From contig CANBSH010000001.1 of the NCBI GenBank assembly GCA_947372105.1, positions 1 through 64,000 on the forward strand: 64,000 nt of DNA. Reading direction: 5' to 3'. This DNA is from Chitinophagaceae bacterium. GTDB lineage: Bacteria; Bacteroidota; Bacteroidia; Chitinophagales; Chitinophagaceae. A program made the position numbers and the translations under genes. Positions 35,531-44,482 of the stretch are shown here, one piece after another. Each line of letters opens with the position of its first letter. The first letter of the stretch is position 1. Under the pieces are notes generated by a model. That model ran no database searches and was not told the DNA's origin. It saw only the letters and a program-made list of their open reading frames with translations.

Positions 35531-37297
35531 ATGAAGATATTAATTCAATACATTAAACCTTTCAGAACACTCGTCATACTTGCTTTCATATTAGCAGCTA
35601 TCAATCAAACTTTTTCTTTATTTGATCCCATGATATTTGGAAAGTTAATTGATGAATTTGCAAAAAGTCCTTTAATAGATAAATCTGGGGCAGCTCGAAG
35701 CCAATCTCAGTTTTTGACAGGCGTTAGTACGATGTTATTGTTATTAGTGGGCACTGCAATGGTGAGTAGAATAGCAAAAGCTTTTCAAGATTATATTGTG
35801 AATGTAATCATTCAAAAATTTGGAGCTGCTTTATTTACTGATGGCTTAAAGCATTCCATGCAATTGCCTTATCAAGCTTTTGAAGATCAACGAAGTGGTG
35901 AAACCTTATCTATCCTAACCAAAGCTCGTACTGATTGTGAAAAATTTATTAGTTACGTGGTAAATGTGTTATTTGGAATAATAGTGAGTGTCATCTTTGT
36001 ATCTATTTATGCGACTCGATTGCATTGGTCTATTATCCCTATTTATATTGGGGGCGCCAGCATGATTGCTTATGTAACAAATTTATTGAGTAAGAAAATA
36101 AAATCAATTCAAAAAAATATTGTAAAGGAGACCACCACCCTAGCCGGGACCACCACCGAAAGCTTACGTAATATAGAATTGGTAAAAAGTTTAGGCTTAA
36201 CCAATCAAGAAATTAATCGACTCAATAACAATACGTATAAAATTTTAGCCCTTGAATTAAAGAAAGTTAAAAACATTCGTTCTTTAAGTTTTATCCAAGG
36301 AACCATGGTTAACTTTTTAAGACAGGTCATCACTTTTACTTTAATGTGGTTGATCTTCAAACAAATATTAACTGTGGGTCAATTAATATCCTTACAGTTT
36401 TATAGCTTCTTCATATTTGGACCCTTACAAGAAATTGGAAGTATTATTATGAGCTACCGTGAAACAGAAGCCTCTCTTAATAATTTCAATGCGTTAATGC
36501 AAAAACCAATTGAAGAAACACCGGCTAATCCCATTGCGATTGGTCCCATTAATCATTTGGCTTTTAAAGGAGTGGGGTTTCAACATCAAACGGCTAATTT
36601 TAAAGCTATTGACGGCATTACATTCGAAGCAAGTATTGGCGAAACAGTTGCCTTTGTGGGGCCTTCTGGCGCTGGGAAAAGCACCTTAGTAAAATTATTG
36701 GTAGGATTGTATCAGCCTCAAGAAGGTGAAATTTTGGTCAACCAAGTGAATACGCAACAAATTGATATGAGTGACTTGCGCAATCAAATTAGTTTTGTGA
36801 CGCAAGACACCCAACTTTTTGCAGGAACCATAAAGGAAAATTTAGCATTCGTAGCCCCTAATGCTACCGAAGAAGATATGTTTATAGCACTTACCAAAGC
36901 TAGTTGCACTAATATCTTAGATAAAGGAGGCAAGGGTTTAGCTACCTTAATTGGAGAGGGCGGATTGAAATTAAGTGGAGGCGAAAAGCAAAGACTTTCC
37001 ATTGCTCGTGCTTTGTTGAGACATCCTCATTTATTGATATTTGATGAAGCTACTTCAAGCTTAGACAGTTTAACAGAAGAAAGCATTACCGATACTATTC
37101 GTCAACTTTCTGCTGAGCGTGCACAAATTACCATTATGATTGCGCATCGTTTAAGCACTATCATACATGCCAATAAAATTTATGTACTTGAAAAAGGGCA
37201 AGTGATTGAATCAGGGACACATGCTAGTTTGTTGGAAGAAAAAGGATTGTATTACGCAATGTGGCGTCAACAAATTGGAGAAAGACATTCAGCTTAA
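35531..37297 (+). CDS. ABC exporter, fused permease and ATPase
   Basis: This is a 588-aa half-transporter. Six membrane helices lie in residues 10-320, including FILAAINQTFSLFDPMIFGK and MLLLLVGTAMVSRI. The ATPase domain has Walker A VGPSGAGKSTLVKLL (about 377), the signature LSGGEKQRLSIARALL and Walker B HLLIFDEATSSLD. The class covers lipid, peptide and drug exporters, and nothing nearby specifies the substrate. Its stop codon shares TTAA with the convergent DUF2721 gene. Confidence 0.9.
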   Translation: MKILIQYIKPFRTLVILAFILAAINQTFSLFDPMIFGKLIDEFAKSPLIDKSGAARSQSQFLTGVSTMLLLLVGTAMVSRIAKAFQDYIVNVIIQKFGAALFTDGLKHSMQLPYQAFEDQRSGETLSILTKARTDCEKFISYVVNVLFGIIVSVIFVSIYATRLHWSIIPIYIGGASMIAYVTNLLSKKIKSIQKNIVKETTTLAGTTTESLRNIELVKSLGLTNQEINRLNNNTYKILALELKKVKNIRSLSFIQGTMVNFLRQVITFTLMWLIFKQILTVGQLISLQFYSFFIFGPLQEIGSIIMSYRETEASLNNFNALMQKPIEETPANPIAIGPINHLAFKGVGFQHQTANFKAIDGITFEASIGETVAFVGPSGAGKSTLVKLLVGLYQPQEGEILVNQVNTQQIDMSDLRNQISFVTQDTQLFAGTIKENLAFVAPNATEEDMFIALTKASCTNILDKGGKGLATLIGEGGLKLSGGEKQRLSIARALLRHPHLLIFDEATSSLDSLTEESITDTIRQLSAERAQITIMIAHRLSTIIHANKIYVLEKGQVIESGTHASLLEEKGLYYAMWRQQIGERHSA

Positions 37298-37737
37298 TCG
37301 CGTTCAAATTTCTTTTGCAAATATTCCATAACGGAAGGATCTTCTAATCCTTCCATATCACTTAATTCCAATTCAATAGCACGAGTACTCAATCTGATTT
37401 CGATCAGCGATAAAAATATTGAAATGGAAAAGGTAATTAAGCTAAGAGCAAAAACAAACTTGGCAACTCCTTGATATTCAATAAAAATAAAAAACATAGA
37501 TACAATAGATAATAGCAAACTGGCTACTCCATAGGTTTGCATGTTTTGAATTAATTTGATTCGGTACTTTAGGTTTTTGATTTGCCCAAAAATGATATGC
37601 TTTTGCTCAATTAACTGGTACTTATCATGCAACATGCGCACTCTATTGGATAAAGCCAAGAAACGATTGGTATAGGCCAACATGATCAGGCTAATAGCCG
37701 GAAAAAGTAAGGCGGGTATATTGACAGATAATTCCAT
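37294..37737 (-). CDS. DUF2721 membrane protein
   Basis: The 147-aa protein has three hydrophobic helices (about 8-26, 65-87 and 92-112). Between them lies a basic loop, NRFLALSNRVRMLHDKYQL, characteristic of DUF2721. The function of the family is unknown. It is divergent from uvrC. The two -7 elements face each other as an inverted repeat, and its own element ends 4 nt before the ATG, suggesting a leaderless mRNA. Confidence 0.85.
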   Translation of the reverse strand: MELSVNIPALLFPAISLIMLAYTNRFLALSNRVRMLHDKYQLIEQKHIIFGQIKNLKYRIKLIQNMQTYGVASLLLSIVSMFFIFIEYQGVAKFVFALSLITFSISIFLSLIEIRLSTRAIELELSDMEGLEDPSVMEYLQKKFERD

Positions 37738-37741
37738 AGCA

Positions 37742-37749
37742 CAAAAATA
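37742..37749 (-). promoter_or_regulatory. Putative -7 element of the DUF2721 gene, leaderless spacing
   Basis: TATTTTTG on the minus strand matches TAnnTTTG exactly and ends 4 nt before the ATG at 37737. Confidence 0.55.
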
Positions 37750-37754
37750 TAAAG

Positions 37755-37762
37755 TATTTTTG
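37755..37762 (+). promoter_or_regulatory. Putative uvrC promoter -7 element
   Basis: TATTTTTG matches TAnnTTTG exactly, 17 nt before ATG 37780. It overlaps an in-frame GTG at 37762, which therefore cannot be the start. Confidence 0.55.
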
Positions 37763-37779
37763 TGTTCTCAGCGCCTATT

Positions 37780-39585
37780 ATGGAAAAAGCCGTTTTCAAA
37801 CAAATACAATCTAGCATCCCGCAGGAACCCGGCATTTATCAATATTATGATGAAAAGGGTAAGCTTTTGTATGTAGGTAAGGCAAAGAATTTGAGGAAAA
37901 GAGTGAGTTCCTACTTTTTCGCCAAGCAACATAGCCTCAAAACCATTGAGTTAGTTCAAAAAATTAAAGATATTCAATTTACGATAGTGAATTCGGAACA
38001 TGACGCTTTTATGTTGGAAAACGAGCTCATTAAAAATTATCAACCCAAATACAATATCAATTTAAAGGACGATAAAACCTACCCTTATATTGTTATTAAA
38101 AATGAACCCTTTCCTCGGGTATTTTTAACTCGTCGTAAAATTAAAGATGGGTCTACTTATATTGGACCCTTTACACATGTATTGGCAGTAAGAGAACTCA
38201 TTAGTCATATTAAGCAAACCATTCCTTTACGCAATTGCACTTTGCCTTTAACTCCTAAAAATATTGCGCAAGGAAAATTTAAAGTTTGTTTAGAATATCA
38301 TTTGGGAAATTGCTTAGGCCCTTGCCAAAACTTTCAAAGCCTTGACAACTATAATGAATCTATTGAGCAAGTACAACATTTATTAAAAGGTAACATTAAA
38401 CCAGTCGTGCAACATTTGAAACAAAAAATGCAGGACGAATCGACGGCTATGGCTTTTGAAAAAGCCGCTTTGACCAAAAAGAAAATAGAAGAATTAGCTC
38501 ATTTTGAAAGCAAGTCGGTGGTTTATACCAAACAACAGCACCCCATGGATGTTTTTAGTATTGCCATGGAGCAGGATCAAGCCTATGTAAGCTACTTGAT
38601 GATTAGAGAAGGTAAAATAATACAAACACATATTTTACCCTTAACCGTTCCCTTAGAAGAAACAAAAGAAACCATATTATCATTTGCAATTCATTACTTT
38701 AGAAGTAATATGGGATTGGATGCCAATGAAATCATTTTGCCTTTTGAAATAGAAGAAAAGGAAAATAATATCAAATACACTTTACCGCAATTAGGTGACA
38801 AAGAACAATTATTAGCCTTATCGCAAAAAAATGCAGACTACGCTTTAAAGGAATGGAAGCATAAGCAACAATTATTATTAGTGAGTGAGACGCAAAACGA
38901 AGTGTTACTTGAATTACAAAAAGTATTACACCTCCATCAAGTGCCTACGCATATTGAGTGTTTTGATAACTCTAATATTCAAGGGGCCTACCCTGTCTCT
39001 GCCATGGTTTGTTTTAAAAACGGGCTTCCTAGTAAATCAGATTACAGAAAATTCAACATTAAGTCGGTGGTTGGGATCAATGACTTTGCGAGTATGAAGG
39101 AATCGGTTTACCGACGTTATGCTTCTGTATTAGATAAAAAATTAGCCCTTCCCCAATTAATTATTATTGATGGAGGAAAAGGGCAATTAAGCTCTGCGCT
39201 TGAAGCCATTACCGAATTAGGCATTCAAGACAAAGTCACCATGGTAGGATTGGCTAAAAATTTAGAAGAACTATTTTTCGTGAATGATTCCAACTCCATT
39301 CAATTGCAATGGAATAGTGAAGCGCATAGATTAATACGTAATATTAGGGATGAAGTACACCGTTTTGGAATTCAATTTCACAGAAGCAAAAGATCCAAGG
39401 GTGCCCTTGAAACGGGGCTTGATAACATTAAAGGCATTGGGCCTCAGACCAAAGAGATGCTACTACTTTATTTCAAATCGGTGAGCAAAATAAAAGCTGC
39501 CAGCCCGGCTTTATTAACGGAAATTATAGGCACCAAAAAAGCGGCTATTTTAGTAGCCGCTTTTAATAACGTAGAAGAACAATAG
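37780..39585 (+). CDS. uvrC: Excinuclease ABC subunit C
   Basis: UvrC makes both incisions in nucleotide excision repair. Starting at ATG 37780 gives 601 aa. The N-terminal GIY-YIG domain reads EPGIYQYYDEKGKLLYVGKA. A UvrB-binding UVR motif lies near residues 200-235. The RNase H-like endonuclease domain contains ECFDNSNIQGAYPVSAMV and IIDGGKGQLSSA. Helix-hairpin-helix motifs close the protein (LDNIKGIGPQTKEMLL, ALLTEIIGTKKAAIL). Its last codons contain a strong hairpin that acts as a terminator for the convergent gldN. Confidence 0.96.
   Translation: MEKAVFKQIQSSIPQEPGIYQYYDEKGKLLYVGKAKNLRKRVSSYFFAKQHSLKTIELVQKIKDIQFTIVNSEHDAFMLENELIKNYQPKYNINLKDDKTYPYIVIKNEPFPRVFLTRRKIKDGSTYIGPFTHVLAVRELISHIKQTIPLRNCTLPLTPKNIAQGKFKVCLEYHLGNCLGPCQNFQSLDNYNESIEQVQHLLKGNIKPVVQHLKQKMQDESTAMAFEKAALTKKKIEELAHFESKSVVYTKQQHPMDVFSIAMEQDQAYVSYLMIREGKIIQTHILPLTVPLEETKETILSFAIHYFRSNMGLDANEIILPFEIEEKENNIKYTLPQLGDKEQLLALSQKNADYALKEWKHKQQLLLVSETQNEVLLELQKVLHLHQVPTHIECFDNSNIQGAYPVSAMVCFKNGLPSKSDYRKFNIKSVVGINDFASMKESVYRRYASVLDKKLALPQLIIIDGGKGQLSSALEAITELGIQDKVTMVGLAKNLEELFFVNDSNSIQLQWNSEAHRLIRNIRDEVHRFGIQFHRSKRSKGALETGLDNIKGIGPQTKEMLLLYFKSVSKIKAASPALLTEIIGTKKAAILVAAFNNVEEQ
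39535..39565. terminator. Bidirectional terminator inside the uvrC 3' coding end
   Basis: An 11-bp stem (39537-39547 with 39554-39564) has a 6-nt loop, A6 on the left and T4 on the right. It is inside uvrC codons. Read on the minus strand it lies 22 bp after the gldN stop and ends in six U. Confidence 0.75.
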
Positions 39586-39586
39586 G

Positions 39587-40645
39587 TTAATACACCCATC
39601 TATCTTGTTCGTAATCAAATATTTTTTGTCTAATTTTTTCTCCTTCTTGTAATCTTCTAATAGGATCCTTATAAATCGCATTTAATAGTTTATCATTGAA
39701 ATTGTCAATGCTTGATTTTACAATATAGCTATTAAAGTACCTGCTTTCGAATAATTCTTCCCAAGTAATTCTACTAGAAATATTTTTAGGATTATATACT
39801 TCCGCCTTAGCCAACGTGGTTCTTAATTCAGGATAATACAACCAAAATAATGTACGTTTAGTGGGCTTATTATTAATCACTAAAGTAGCCACAGGTGCAA
39901 TACCAATAATACGGCAATACATACGGCTGGTTTTTTTATCAAAAATCCACTGTTCCTTTAAACGGAATGTATAAATAGAATCTGGATTAGGAGCTAACTT
40001 AGTATTATAAATAATGCTGGTATCGTAAATATTAGGATTGTCTACGTTTTGCACTAACTGAGTATCCAAGCTTCCTTTTAACATAGAAGAAACTTCATCA
40101 CTTGAAATAGGTTGTGTGAAACGATCATCTCCTCCTGCAGCTGAAAAAGGAACGACTTCTTGCTTGTCAATAGCTCTTAATAAAAGTGCGAAAAAACGTT
40201 GATCTCCATTATCATCATAAGCTTGATAAGTGAATGGACGATTTAATTTTTCACGACCATCTATTTCTTCCCATAAAAACTCACTAAATAAGGCATCTTC
40301 TTCTCTTAAATTTTCATAAGGTAAAGGTATTTTTTCTTGTACTCCTTTACGCTTGCTATTTTCGGAAAAGAAAGCATAGTTATTTCGTTGAGGCTTTTGT
40401 TTTTTATCATTAAACCCTCCCACTAAAGTAGTATCATAGGTTTTCACCGATTTCGCATTGGGATTCGTCACCACTGGTGCAGCAGGCGTGACAGCAGCAG
40501 GTGTATTATCCGTTTTTGGCGCCACAGAATCCTTGGCAGCAGTCGCAGGTTTTTTCTTTGCAGCATAATTAAATTGTGCTTGCGCTAAATTTATCCACAA
40601 CATACTTGCTAATGCAAGTCCAAAATAAAGTTGATACTTTTTCAT
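39587..40645 (-). CDS. gldN: Type IX secretion/gliding protein GldN (PorN)
   Basis: GldN pairs with GldK in the periplasmic ring of the type IX secretion system. The 352-aa protein has a signal peptide (about 1-23, LASMLWINLAQAQ) and a low-complexity Ala/Pro/Thr stretch (about 30-65). The family domain includes LREEDALFSEFLWEEIDGREKLN, RLKEQWIFDKKTSRMYCRIIGIAP and WEELFESRYFNSYI. It is the last gene of gldK-L-M-N, 37 bp after gldM. Its terminator is embedded in uvrC. Confidence 0.95.
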   Translation of the reverse strand: MKKYQLYFGLALASMLWINLAQAQFNYAAKKKPATAAKDSVAPKTDNTPAAVTPAAPVVTNPNAKSVKTYDTTLVGGFNDKKQKPQRNNYAFFSENSKRKGVQEKIPLPYENLREEDALFSEFLWEEIDGREKLNRPFTYQAYDDNGDQRFFALLLRAIDKQEVVPFSAAGGDDRFTQPISSDEVSSMLKGSLDTQLVQNVDNPNIYDTSIIYNTKLAPNPDSIYTFRLKEQWIFDKKTSRMYCRIIGIAPVATLVINNKPTKRTLFWLYYPELRTTLAKAEVYNPKNISSRITWEELFESRYFNSYIVKSSIDNFNDKLLNAIYKDPIRRLQEGEKIRQKIFDYEQDRWVY

Positions 40646-40682
40646 CTTTTTTATTTTTTAAACCCCTCTTACGCTTTCAAAA

Positions 40683-42233
40683 TTATTGAAGAATAAAAGT
40701 GATTGTTTGATCTAACTTACGCGTTCCACCACCTGGTTCAGTGACTTTAATTTCACCAATTGTAACTGTACTACCTGGCTGACATCTTCTTAATAAAGCA
40801 GAAGCACCACCAGAAAATGCATTTCCAACTACTTCCGCAAATTCAGGTTCATCAAATCCTTTACCAGTTGCAATTACTATAAACGAGGTTACATTAAATT
40901 TAATTCCGTCAAAAACGAAGTCTCTTAAATCGGCAATCACCCCTTTTTGAACTCTGAATACATTGGCTGACATATTTCCACCTGCACTACCGCCCACGAT
41001 CGCTAATGGATCTGGAACACGTTTTACAGGGATCGTTATTTTTTGATTTTGTTTACCATCATTCACATTGATAGTGACTGAACCCAATTGAGTACAATTC
41101 ACAATGTATTGACCAGGGCCTGCTTTTTTAATGCTTGCAGTAGTTCCTTCAACTGTTGCATTTACTTTTTCGGCACCACCGCCCCCTGTAATACTTAATG
41201 GATTATCTAAACCTTTATAAAATACTCTCGTTTTATCGGTAGATACAACTAATCCTGTAGGAGTTCCAACTGTATATTTTACAATTTTTTCAACCACTGC
41301 GGTTTCTCCACTTGGTTTCAAAAATGAAATACGAACACGTTTTGAATTTTCACCAGGAGTTGATGCAGTCGTTTTGTAAACAGCAGAACCATCCGCAGTG
41401 ATTGGAACCACCGCTCCATCAATAGATATAGTTGGCTTTGCTGCACTACTAAAGGCGCCCACGCCTGCTGTGATAATTAACTCTTCCCCAGACATTAAGT
41501 ATTGAGAGTTGGTTGCAGCAAAGGCATTGAATTGATCGTATATTAATTCTACTTCACCAATTTGACGATGACAATATTCCACCACTTGTGATTCACTATT
41601 GCGAATATCATTTTGAAACTTAGTCAAAATAGTAATAGACGCGATTGTTGGAGTCATGTGGAAATAAGAGAATGCCCAGTCCTGATTTATATTTTTACTA
41701 TTCGAAGTAGGTATGCTTAAATCCAAAGGTAAATTAGGTAACACTTCCTTTAGAATAGAAGGATCAATATCTCCTAATTCTTTTTTGAATGAAGTCAATC
41801 TTTCTAATAAATCCTGTCCTTTTGATTTTCCAGATGCTCCTGGCTTAGTGAATAAACGAGTAGAAGCTTCTAAATCATCTTCATTAAAAACTTCTTTTCC
41901 ATTTTCATTTTTTAATCTTGACTCTACTTTTAATTCATGTTTCAAAGATTCTACATAAGTATATAAGGCATCTGCAATAGCATGTGCTTTATCAGCTTTA
42001 GGTGCCCATATTGCTGCTTTTTCTGCAGTCTTAGGATCCGCTAATTTTTTTTGTAAAGACTTAAGAATATCATCATTTTTTCTTTGAATAATACCATTGG
42101 CATTCGTCAAACTTTGATCTATCGTCTTAAACGCATTTAAAATTTCGCTGGATACATTTAATGCCAAAAGCGCTGTCAACACCAAGTACATGATGTTGAT
42201 CATTTTCTGCCTAGGCTCTTTAGGTAACGACAT
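40683..42233 (-). CDS. gldM: Type IX secretion/gliding motor protein GldM (PorM)
   Basis: GldM forms with GldL the proton-driven motor of the type IX system. The 516-aa protein has one N-terminal membrane helix (about 10-30, MINIMYLVLTALLALNVSSEI). A large periplasmic part follows, with an elongated helical domain and then Ig-like beta domains, for example ITGGGGAEKVNATVEG and FRVQKGVIADLRDFVFDGIKF. It lies 38 bp after gldL and 37 bp before gldN. Confidence 0.96.
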   Translation of the reverse strand: MSLPKEPRQKMINIMYLVLTALLALNVSSEILNAFKTIDQSLTNANGIIQRKNDDILKSLQKKLADPKTAEKAAIWAPKADKAHAIADALYTYVESLKHELKVESRLKNENGKEVFNEDDLEASTRLFTKPGASGKSKGQDLLERLTSFKKELGDIDPSILKEVLPNLPLDLSIPTSNSKNINQDWAFSYFHMTPTIASITILTKFQNDIRNSESQVVEYCHRQIGEVELIYDQFNAFAATNSQYLMSGEELIITAGVGAFSSAAKPTISIDGAVVPITADGSAVYKTTASTPGENSKRVRISFLKPSGETAVVEKIVKYTVGTPTGLVVSTDKTRVFYKGLDNPLSITGGGGAEKVNATVEGTTASIKKAGPGQYIVNCTQLGSVTINVNDGKQNQKITIPVKRVPDPLAIVGGSAGGNMSANVFRVQKGVIADLRDFVFDGIKFNVTSFIVIATGKGFDEPEFAEVVGNAFSGGASALLRRCQPGSTVTIGEIKVTEPGGGTRKLDQTITFILQ

Positions 42234-42271
42234 GTATACTAATTTTTTTTAGTGGATGAAATTTTAAAATA

Positions 42272-42958
42272 TTATGCGCGGCCTTGCATTGCAGAAATCA
42301 TGTTGCCATAAATCTGATTCAACTTAGTTAAGTTATCAGCTAACAAACTAATTTGCTCTTTGGCTCTCACTGCATCTTGTGCCGAACTTGACATTGCAGA
42401 AGAAGCTTCTGTTAATTTGCTATAATATTGATTCATTGCTTCCATTGATTTACTCATCATTTGAAATTGAGCATCTAATCCTTTTACAGATTCTGTTGCA
42501 GTTGAAAAACTTCCTAAATTGCTAGCAACGCCACTCACTGCATCTTTAATAGTACCTAAAGAAGCAGCTGCTGCTGCAGTATTGGTAGAAAAATCTTTAC
42601 TTGCTTTAGACATATCTGCTAAGTCACCTAAGTACATAGCAGTATCATTCAAACGTTGAAAGCTATTACTTAATTTTTCGAAAGCAGCTTGGTCAATTTT
42701 TGCAGCTTCTAATTTAGCGATCACCACATCTGTTATGCCATTACTAGAATCAGATGATACTCCTCCAATTTCTGGGGGAGGTAAAAAAGCGTATATCACG
42801 AAAATTAATGCTTCGGTAGATAATCCCACAATCAAAGCGTAATCCGCCCATGATAAGTGAATAATTTTGGCAAGAGCACCAATAATAACTACGGCAGCTC
42901 CTAGCGAAATAACTACGTTAACAATCTTGTTGGTTCTAGGTGAAATCGAATTTGACAT
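42272..42958 (-). CDS. gldL: Type IX secretion/gliding motor protein GldL (PorL)
   Basis: GldL is the inner-membrane stator-like partner of GldM. The 228-aa protein has two membrane helices (about 12-30 and 38-59). Glu49 (GLSTEALIF) in the second matches the conserved acidic residue implicated in proton flow. Residues 75-228 form a cytoplasmic helical domain rich in Ala and Ser, with LNDTAMYLGDLADMSKAS. It lies between gldK (95 bp) and gldM (38 bp). Confidence 0.96.
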   Translation of the reverse strand: MSNSISPRTNKIVNVVISLGAAVVIIGALAKIIHLSWADYALIVGLSTEALIFVIYAFLPPPEIGGVSSDSSNGITDVVIAKLEAAKIDQAAFEKLSNSFQRLNDTAMYLGDLADMSKASKDFSTNTAAAAASLGTIKDAVSGVASNLGSFSTATESVKGLDAQFQMMSKSMEAMNQYYSKLTEASSAMSSSAQDAVRAKEQISLLADNLTKLNQIYGNMISAMQGRA

Positions 42959-43053
42959 TATTCTGTTTTGTAGGTTTAAAAATGAGTATTTTAAAAAATG
43001 TTTTCTTAAAGTGTTGAATACATTGAACTAGATGAATAAAATTATTTTTTATA

Positions 43054-44331
43054 TTATCTAGTCTTGGGTGTCATTGAAAGTGCACATCTAAATCCAATAT
43101 AAGATTTTGCAGTGTCTTGATATTCATAGTTGCGTGTACTTACTTGACAATTGTATGCAATATCTTTCCAAGAGCCACCGCGAATCACTTTACGCTTCAT
43201 GGAAACTGGATCGCTATCTTTTGCATTAAATTGTAAATCGGGACTCATGTCACCAATGAAATTATATCCACCTTCATAAAATACGGAACTGGTCCATTCA
43301 GCAACATTGCCTGCCATATCAGCAAGTCCATATCCATTCAATGGATAGCTTTCCACTTTCATGGTATAAATATTATCCTTGCTTGGATTTCCCCCAAAAT
43401 AATCACCACGACCTGGTTTGAAATTAGCTAATAACCAACCTTGTTTGGTACGTGTGTTTGGGCTGCCCCATGGATACATGGTATTAGTTTGTAAACCACC
43501 TCTTGCAGCATATTCCCATTCTGCTTCTGTTGGTAATCTATAGATGCCATCAATTTTTAAATCGGCACGACCTGGACGTCCTGCAAAGTAATCGCTATTA
43601 TTAGTTCTCCAACGACAAAAAGCAGTAGATTGTTTCCATGTAATTCCCACCACAGGATAATCATTATAAGAACGGTGGGAAAAATACAATCTAGTTTGTG
43701 GTTCGTTATAGGAATAAGAATAATCACGCATCCACACTAAAGTATCTGGATAAACAGGCTGATTTTGAGTCACTACATATTTTCCAATGGCTTGTTCCAA
43801 ACCTTTAGAAGCACGAGCTGCCGCTTTTAAATCCACATAAATACTTTTGTAAATTAATTTATTAGGATCAATTTCAATTCTGCCTTGAATACGATTGTCA
43901 GGTGATAATAAAAGTTCATTTAATTTCTCAATCACCGCCTTGCTACCATAATTGATACGTCTCACTTTTGCCCAATCCACTTTAATCATGGTATCTTCTG
44001 ATTGATTAATACCTCCTGCATATAAAGCCAAATAACATAAGGAATCACGAACGTAATTCACAAAACGACGATATTCTTCATTGGTAATTTCCGTACGATC
44101 CATCCAAAAAGCAGGTACAGAAACTAACTTTTTTCTGTTAATCATAGCCATATCTACTTCCTCATCGCTTGCTCCTAAATAAAAAGCGCCTCCTTTAATT
44201 TCCACCATATTTGGATCAGGTCGCCAAACCGCTTTTTTAGGTTTTTTAGCTTGAATAAATACGCAAGCAATTAATACTGTTAACAGTAAAAATGGAAACT
44301 TAAATCTTGCTATTTTAAAATTTTTTATCAT
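43054..44331 (-). CDS. gldK: Type IX secretion/gliding lipoprotein GldK (PorK)
   Basis: GldK is the outer-membrane lipoprotein of the GldKN ring. The 425-aa protein has a lipobox ending LIAC, with Cys23 as the probable lipidation site. The FGE-sulfatase-like domain is clear: MVEIKGGAFYLGASDEEVD, DRTEITNEEYRRFV, YRLPTEAEWEYAARGG, DMAGNVAEWTSS and IRGGSWKD. In GldK this fold is structural. The gene opens the gld operon; no exact -7 element was found in the 150 bp before it. Confidence 0.95.
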   Translation of the reverse strand: MIKNFKIARFKFPFLLLTVLIACVFIQAKKPKKAVWRPDPNMVEIKGGAFYLGASDEEVDMAMINRKKLVSVPAFWMDRTEITNEEYRRFVNYVRDSLCYLALYAGGINQSEDTMIKVDWAKVRRINYGSKAVIEKLNELLLSPDNRIQGRIEIDPNKLIYKSIYVDLKAAARASKGLEQAIGKYVVTQNQPVYPDTLVWMRDYSYSYNEPQTRLYFSHRSYNDYPVVGITWKQSTAFCRWRTNNSDYFAGRPGRADLKIDGIYRLPTEAEWEYAARGGLQTNTMYPWGSPNTRTKQGWLLANFKPGRGDYFGGNPSKDNIYTMKVESYPLNGYGLADMAGNVAEWTSSVFYEGGYNFIGDMSPDLQFNAKDSDPVSMKRKVIRGGSWKDIAYNCQVSTRNYEYQDTAKSYIGFRCALSMTPKTR

Positions 44332-44482
44332 AATCGAATTTTAACCCCTTCTAAAAATGAATAAATCGCGTTATTTTACGCATTTAAATTACATCATAAA
44401 ATTGAAAAAACCACCTCATTTCACTATGGAAATGTTTGATATTCAGCAACTTTATAGGAAATGCAAATTAATACTTTAGTTG

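Noticed and set aside
43054..44331. Formylglycine-generating enzyme that could mature the sulfatase at 58154-59701
   Set aside because: The FGE-like fold is that of GldK. It has a lipobox and sits in gldKLMN, where the domain is structural.
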